Shown piece after piece: positions 18,444 to 21,233 of a stretch of DNA of 21,233 bases. How positions within the stretch are numbered: position 1 is the first letter of the stretch; each line of letters opens with the position of its first letter. Source of the DNA: a virus. Position numbers and translations under genes: made by a program. The notes under the pieces were generated by a model. It did not search any database. It worked only from the letters and a program-made list of their open reading frames with translations, and was not told the origin of the DNA. The stretch lies in the IMG/VR virus record IMGVR_UViG_3300027747_001184, positions 1 to 21,233 of that record, one strand, 5' to 3'.

Positions 18444-18602
18444 TTACTTTTTAACTAATGACTCTTTCAACATATCAACCAACACTCCGAGATGATACGC
18501 ATACTCAAATGTTTTTTTGTACTGACGATTGTTAGCACTTTCCTCTATGCCCCTCAATAACTTCTGAGCATAGATTACATATTCAGAATAATCCATCTCC
18601 AT
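18444..18602 (-). CDS. Small hypothetical protein (52 aa)
   Basis: ATG 18602 shares one base with the TAA of the ParB-like gene (TAATG) and has AAGGTG about six bases upstream. Sequence: MEMDYSEYVIYAQKLLRGIE, ESANNRQYKKTFEYAYHLGV, LVDMLKESLVKK. Helical, with many Tyr, Lys and Glu; no known motif. It is translated from the same transcript as the ParB-like protein and ends 36 bases before the helicase start, so it may act with them in replication; this is inference from context. Confidence 0.72.
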   Translation of the reverse strand: MEMDYSEYVIYAQKLLRGIEESANNRQYKKTFEYAYHLGVLVDMLKESLVKK

Positions 18603-19456
18603 TATTCACCTTTGTTTAATTTTTTCTTTAATGAATTTACTGATTTTATAAGCTCCGCATTTCGATTCTGAAACATGTCGCGGCTTTCTCGTAATGCTTG
18701 ATTGTCAATTTCCAAAATACGGATTTGTTCTCTAAGATTCTTAATAGTCTCTTCCGCGTCAATCTTCTCGATCTCGGAGGCATCCCATTGACCAATCGCG
18801 ATCTTATCTCTGAGAACCGTGTTTTCATCTGCCAAATTGGTGATGGTATCCATGAGTTCTTGGAGCTTCTCTTCCTCTGGATTGTAAGTATTTGCTGACG
18901 CATTTTGTGTCTCATTTGTTGGATCCTTCTTAGGCTTATCCTTTGGCTTCTTTTTGCCAATCTTGGATGTATCCATAGTAGATTGATTGCCGTGCTTATC
19001 TAAATAAGTTTTCTTAGCTTGTTGTGGCTCTGTTTTTTCTTTTTTTACGCGCCCAACTGTCATGGCTGATACGCCAATGTGCTTGGCTATCTGTGCGTTA
19101 GACCACTTACTCCATGTAGGATGCTCAAGCATAATGTTGATCGATCTACGGTAGTCTTCCGCAGTCATATTCAGGCCGTGCTTGTTGCTTCCCAAAGAAA
19201 ACAAGATGGCATCTTCAACTGTGCCGTTAATAACATTAGCTTTGATGGTGGTTGATCCGCGCTTTCTTTCACCAGATAAGCGGTGGAAACCTTCACCTAG
19301 CCATGTGCTAGATCCATCATAGAAAACCGTAATGGGTGGAAACTCAATTCCATCATCCATCAGTTGCGCGTATTCAGATACTTTGTCTAAATTTAATTCT
19401 TTTCGTATCTGTGTGCCACCATCAATACGAATGTCTGATATGTTTAATTCTTTCAC
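18602..19456 (-). CDS. ParB-like nuclease-domain protein with HTH and coiled coil
   Basis: 284 aa from a GTG at 19456 that has AGGAG five bases upstream; earlier starts have no ribosome site. Residues 1-65 hold the ParB/Srx-type fold: ELNISDIRIDGGTQIRKEL, EFPPITVF, and LGEGFHRLSGERKRG, the ParB box that binds and hydrolyses nucleotide in CTPase ParB. SNKHGLNMTAEDYRRSINIM (about 90-110) and WSNAQIAKHIGVSAMTVGRV (about 118-137) form the helix-turn-helix. A Lys-rich linker and a coiled coil follow (about 200-284). It could direct partition, DNA binding in replication or gene regulation. No ParA is in the window. Confidence 0.85.
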   Translation of the reverse strand: MKELNISDIRIDGGTQIRKELNLDKVSEYAQLMDDGIEFPPITVFYDGSSTWLGEGFHRLSGERKRGSTTIKANVINGTVEDAILFSLGSNKHGLNMTAEDYRRSINIMLEHPTWSKWSNAQIAKHIGVSAMTVGRVKKEKTEPQQAKKTYLDKHGNQSTMDTSKIGKKKPKDKPKKDPTNETQNASANTYNPEEEKLQELMDTITNLADENTVLRDKIAIGQWDASEIEKIDAEETIKNLREQIRILEIDNQALRESRDMFQNRNAELIKSVNSLKKKLNKGE

Positions 19457-19482
19457 TTTTTCTCCTAGCAGTTTGGTCTTAC

Positions 19483-19511
19483 AGTATATCAATTTTTATT
19501 ACGCGTTTCAA
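19483..19511 (-). promoter_or_regulatory. Near-consensus promoter of the ParB-helicase-primase unit
   Basis: On the minus strand TTGAAA (19506-19511) and TATACT (19483-19488) are 17 bases apart, ideal spacing. The start point would lie near 19477, so the leader before GTG 19456 is only about 20 bases and contains AGGAG. It should drive the ParB-like, 52-aa, helicase, HTH and primase genes with host polymerase. Confidence 0.7.
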
Positions 19512-19847
19512 ATTTTATCCAGTTAGTTATATATGTAACATCAACGCGGTTAAGTAACAGGTTGCTAATTGGTGGACGCACTCCGCCCTAGCAGTGCGCC
19601 TTTAACTGTTGCTTATTGGAGCCACAGCACTCGCCAGTCGTTTGTAGAATCGGCACTAGCTTCGCCACCGACATTGCGTTGTTACATCTACTTCCCCAGT
19701 AACGCTTGTATTTATATCGCTGGTGTTTCTCTGCCGTCCAATATAAACCGCGAAGAAAATAAAACAAAATTAATTGTCAGTTTATTTTTCCTAGCTCATG
19801 TAGGTTAAACGAAATGAAAAAGTTTTGCAACAGAAAGTTACATAAGG
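19512..19847. other. Gene-free stretch with several inverted repeats
   Basis: 336 bp without a gene I can support. Elements seen: CGCACT and AGTGCG pairing across 10 bases (about 19577-19598); two near-copies of GTTGCTAATTGG and GTTGCTTATTGG; GTTAC and GTAAC pairing across a short loop near 19680-19703; an A/T-rich end (19755-19800). The composition is more GC-rich in its left two thirds. A 79-codon rightward frame runs through it (from 19569), but it starts with TTG or GTG, has no clear ribosome site, and its product has no recognisable features. The strand of any transcript is unknown. Confidence 0.5.
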
Positions 19848-19957
19848 AAAACCCCTAGAGGATTAGTCTAGGGGTTTTGAGGATCGTGGATCCGTGGGCT
19901 TGCATTGCACAAGTTCTCTGCTAGGAAAAATAAGTGCGTGTCAGAATGTGGGCTGAC
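19846..19957 (-). ncRNA. Candidate structured small RNA (about 110 nt)
   Basis: A TTGACA/TACATT promoter at 19964-19993 points leftward and a 12-bp terminator hairpin ends at 19848. Between them the minus strand shows, in order, a TGTCAG/CTGACA hairpin (19939-19958, at the start point), a CTTG/CAAG hairpin (19899-19913), a GGATC/GATCC hairpin with a CAC loop (19880-19892) and the terminator. There is no open frame with a ribosome site in it. AGCCCAC occurs both in the first loop and again before the third hairpin. Function unknown; a regulatory RNA or a decoy for a host protein is possible. Evidence is structural only. Confidence 0.4.
19848..19878 (-). terminator. Strong hairpin terminator
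   Basis: AAAACCCCTAGA (19848-19859) and TCTAGGGGTTTT (19867-19878) pair perfectly over 12 bp with a 7-base loop; a short T-run (TTTT) lies on either strand, so it may work in both directions. It follows the HNH gene and the candidate RNA on the minus strand. Confidence 0.8.
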
Positions 19958-19963
19958 ATACTA

Positions 19964-19993
19964 AATGTACCATAAAATTTAAAAAAATGTCAA
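19964..19993 (-). promoter_or_regulatory. Candidate promoter of the small RNA
   Basis: On the minus strand a consensus TTGACA (19988-19993) lies 18 bases before TACATT (19964-19969). The upstream flank is A/T-rich. No coding frame follows on this strand before the terminator at 19848-19878. The -10 is imperfect (4 of 6). Confidence 0.45.
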
Positions 19994-20025
19994 TATATAG
20001 TGTTTTTTTGATACGCTATGACACT

Positions 20026-20322
20026 CTATGGGTGGCTATGGAAGTCTAAATGCCCTGTTTCAAAAAGCCAGCCAATAGTTTTGCGGTGTGCCTCTTCCCA
20101 CGCCTCAACACGTTCAGCCTTGGAGAGCGATTTTCCTTGGTCAAGCTCCATGTGGCACGAATAGCACAATGCCGCGATGCGGTAATCATGTGCCTTAATT
20201 CCTCGGCCTTTACCGTCTCGAAGCTGATTGGAATGTGCAGCCACAACTGTGCCGTCTTCTCGACCACACGTCTGGCATGGGGATTGTCTAAGTATTTCAA
20301 GTAATTTCCTATTTCTATACAT
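20026..20322 (-). CDS. HNH-type zinc-binding nuclease-like protein
   Basis: 98 aa, ATG 20322; no strong ribosome site is seen. Pairs of cysteines at CQTC (16-19) and CYSCH (53-57) hold a structural zinc, and VVAAHSNQLRDGKGRGIKAH (26-45) contains the His/Asn region of the HNH or beta-beta-alpha-metal fold. KAHDYRIAALCYSCHMELDQ completes the motif. The pattern is close to the small phage HNH/DUF1364-like proteins found near replication or packaging genes. Such proteins nick or cut DNA; in some phages an HNH protein works with terminase. The catalytic residues are partly assigned by eye only. It is divergent from the metallophosphoesterase gene and 33 bases upstream of the candidate RNA promoter. 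Confidence 0.75.
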   Translation of the reverse strand: MYRNRKLLEILRQSPCQTCGREDGTVVAAHSNQLRDGKGRGIKAHDYRIAALCYSCHMELDQGKSLSKAERVEAWEEAHRKTIGWLFETGHLDFHSHP

Positions 20323-20409
20323 TATTTGTTATTATTCAATGGTTTACACAAAAGTGAAACATCACTAACCTACTATCGACTTTACAGTATAACTTTGCTA
20401 GGAAGTTTT

Positions 20410-21233
20410 ATGCCAAAAACTGCAATAAAAGACAAAGAATTTATAGCTTTGTGGGAAAAATTAGGATCACCTACATTGGTGGGTAAAGAGCTTGGTATGC
20501 CGCCTAGAAGTGTTATGAATAAAAGAAACGCTATGGAGTGCAAGTACAACATAGAATTGCCTACGCATAACTCCCAGCGTGATCCAAAAAAAGAAAAACC
20601 CAGAAAGATAGATTTAGCAGCTCATAACGTGCGTAGGGGCATAGAAGTTGACAAGGTTAAGCGCGTTATTGTTTTCTCAGACGCCCATTTCACCGATACC
20701 ACCACCACAGCATTTAAAGCCCTACTGGTAATGATTAAAGAGTTTTCCCCACAGGTCATCATCTGCAACGGGGACGCCTTCGATGGGCAGGTTTTAAGCC
20801 GTTTTCCAAGCATTAATTACGATCAAAAGCCAACAGTCTTAGAAGAGCTAAACGCCTGTCGTTATCACCTAGACGAAATAGAAAAAGTGCGCCCTGCTGG
20901 ATGTCGTTTAATCTGGTGTCTTGGCAATCACGATATGCGCTACGAGGCTTGGCTAGTTAATAAAGTGCCTGAGTATTCTGGTGTAGATGGCTTTAGCCTT
21001 AAGTATCATTTTCCAAATTGGGAGACTTGCTGGAGCTTTTGGATAGGTGAAGATACCGTTGTAAAGCACCGCCATCGCGGAGGCCGAAATGCGGGTTATG
21101 CCAATTTGCAAGCGGCTGGGAATACGAACATCATTACGGGGCATACGCACGTATTAGCCACCCAGCCGATTAGTAATTACCAAGGAACCTATTGGGGTAT
21201 TCAGACTGGCTGCCTAGCTGACCCTATGTCTCC
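20410..21233 (+). CDS. Metallophosphoesterase with N-terminal HTH-like region (right end missing)
   Basis: 274 codons are visible from ATG 20410, which has AGGAAG five bases upstream; the gene continues past the edge. Residues 10-50 (FIALWEKLGSPTLVGKELGM, then RSVMNKRNAMECKYNIEL) look like a helix-turn-helix. The calcineurin-like core has FSDAH (Asp91, His93), NGDAFDG (Asp122), CLGNHDM (Asn173, His174), then HRHRGGRNAG and ITGHTHV: all metal-ligand motifs in order. It hydrolyses phosphodiesters or phosphoesters; its substrate is unknown, though DNA-processing roles are known for the family. The 87-bp divergent gap to the HNH gene contains a TATAAC -10 candidate (20388-20393) without a clear -35. 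Confidence 0.88.
   Translation, partial: MPKTAIKDKEFIALWEKLGSPTLVGKELGMPPRSVMNKRNAMECKYNIELPTHNSQRDPKKEKPRKIDLAAHNVRRGIEVDKVKRVIVFSDAHFTDTTTTAFKALLVMIKEFSPQVIICNGDAFDGQVLSRFPSINYDQKPTVLEELNACRYHLDEIEKVRPAGCRLIWCLGNHDMRYEAWLVNKVPEYSGVDGFSLKYHFPNWETCWSFWIGEDTVVKHRHRGGRNAGYANLQAAGNTNIITGHTHVLATQPISNYQGTYWGIQTGCLADPMS

Noticed and set aside
19569-19808. A 79-codon rightward frame in the gene-free stretch.
   Set aside because: TTG or GTG start without a clear ribosome site, unusual composition and no neighbour in the same direction. I describe the region as gene-free with moderate doubt.
1-21233. Integrase, attachment sites, tRNA genes, CRISPR arrays or insertion sequences.
   Set aside because: I looked on both strands and saw no spaced repeat array, no tRNA-like arms, no recombinase motifs and no terminal inverted repeats with a transposase.

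Overview
The window is part of a tailed double-stranded DNA bacteriophage genome (Caudoviricetes), or a prophage or viral contig. It carries a packaging and capsid module in the usual order (small terminase, large terminase, portal, scaffold-like protein, major capsid protein), a phage replication set (Toprim primase, SF2 helicase, ParB-like protein) and a dense run of tiny early-type genes. No integrase, CI-like repressor, tRNA or bacterial housekeeping gene is visible. AGGAG-type ribosome binding sites and sigma70-like promoters point to a Gram-negative host. The small-protein repertoire looks like that of phages from freshwater Betaproteobacteria, but that is an impression from memory and not a database result.

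Layout. (1) 1-11091, all leftward: from right to left a small terminase gene split in two, three small genes, a LexA-like winged-helix protein, TerL, portal, a small protein, a GroES-like co-chaperonin, a scaffold-like protein, a conserved phage protein, a putative decoration protein, the major capsid protein, a 62-aa gene flanked by two identical terminators, two small structural proteins and a glycosyltransferase cut by the window edge. (2) 11092-11469: a divergent control region with a strong rightward promoter, several inverted repeats and short repeated motifs. (3) 11470-15978, all rightward: 21 very small, tightly overlapping genes, many very acidic, ending in a sigma-region-4-like protein. 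(4) 15920-19456, leftward: ParB-like protein, 52-aa protein, SF2 helicase, a second sigma-region-4-like HTH protein and a Toprim primase. This unit meets the early operon tail to tail with a 59-bp overlap and has its own near-consensus promoter. (5) 19457-20409: mostly non-coding, with a strong hairpin terminator, a candidate small structured RNA and an HNH-type zinc protein. (6) 20410 to the right edge: a rightward metallophosphoesterase, incomplete.

How it works together (inference): the rightward early promoter would drive small host-takeover proteins, and the ParB-helicase-primase unit would support DNA replication. The leftward late unit makes capsid, packaging motor and a phage GroES analogue for folding phage proteins, probably the capsid protein.

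The observations most worth checking are: the small terminase gene split by a 35-bp imperfect tandem duplication whose two differences are both synonymous; a roughly 110-nt terminator-ended candidate RNA; a promoter-gene-terminator cassette next to the capsid gene; a 24-bp palindrome inside the terminase gene; and the two sigma-region-4-like proteins on opposing operons.
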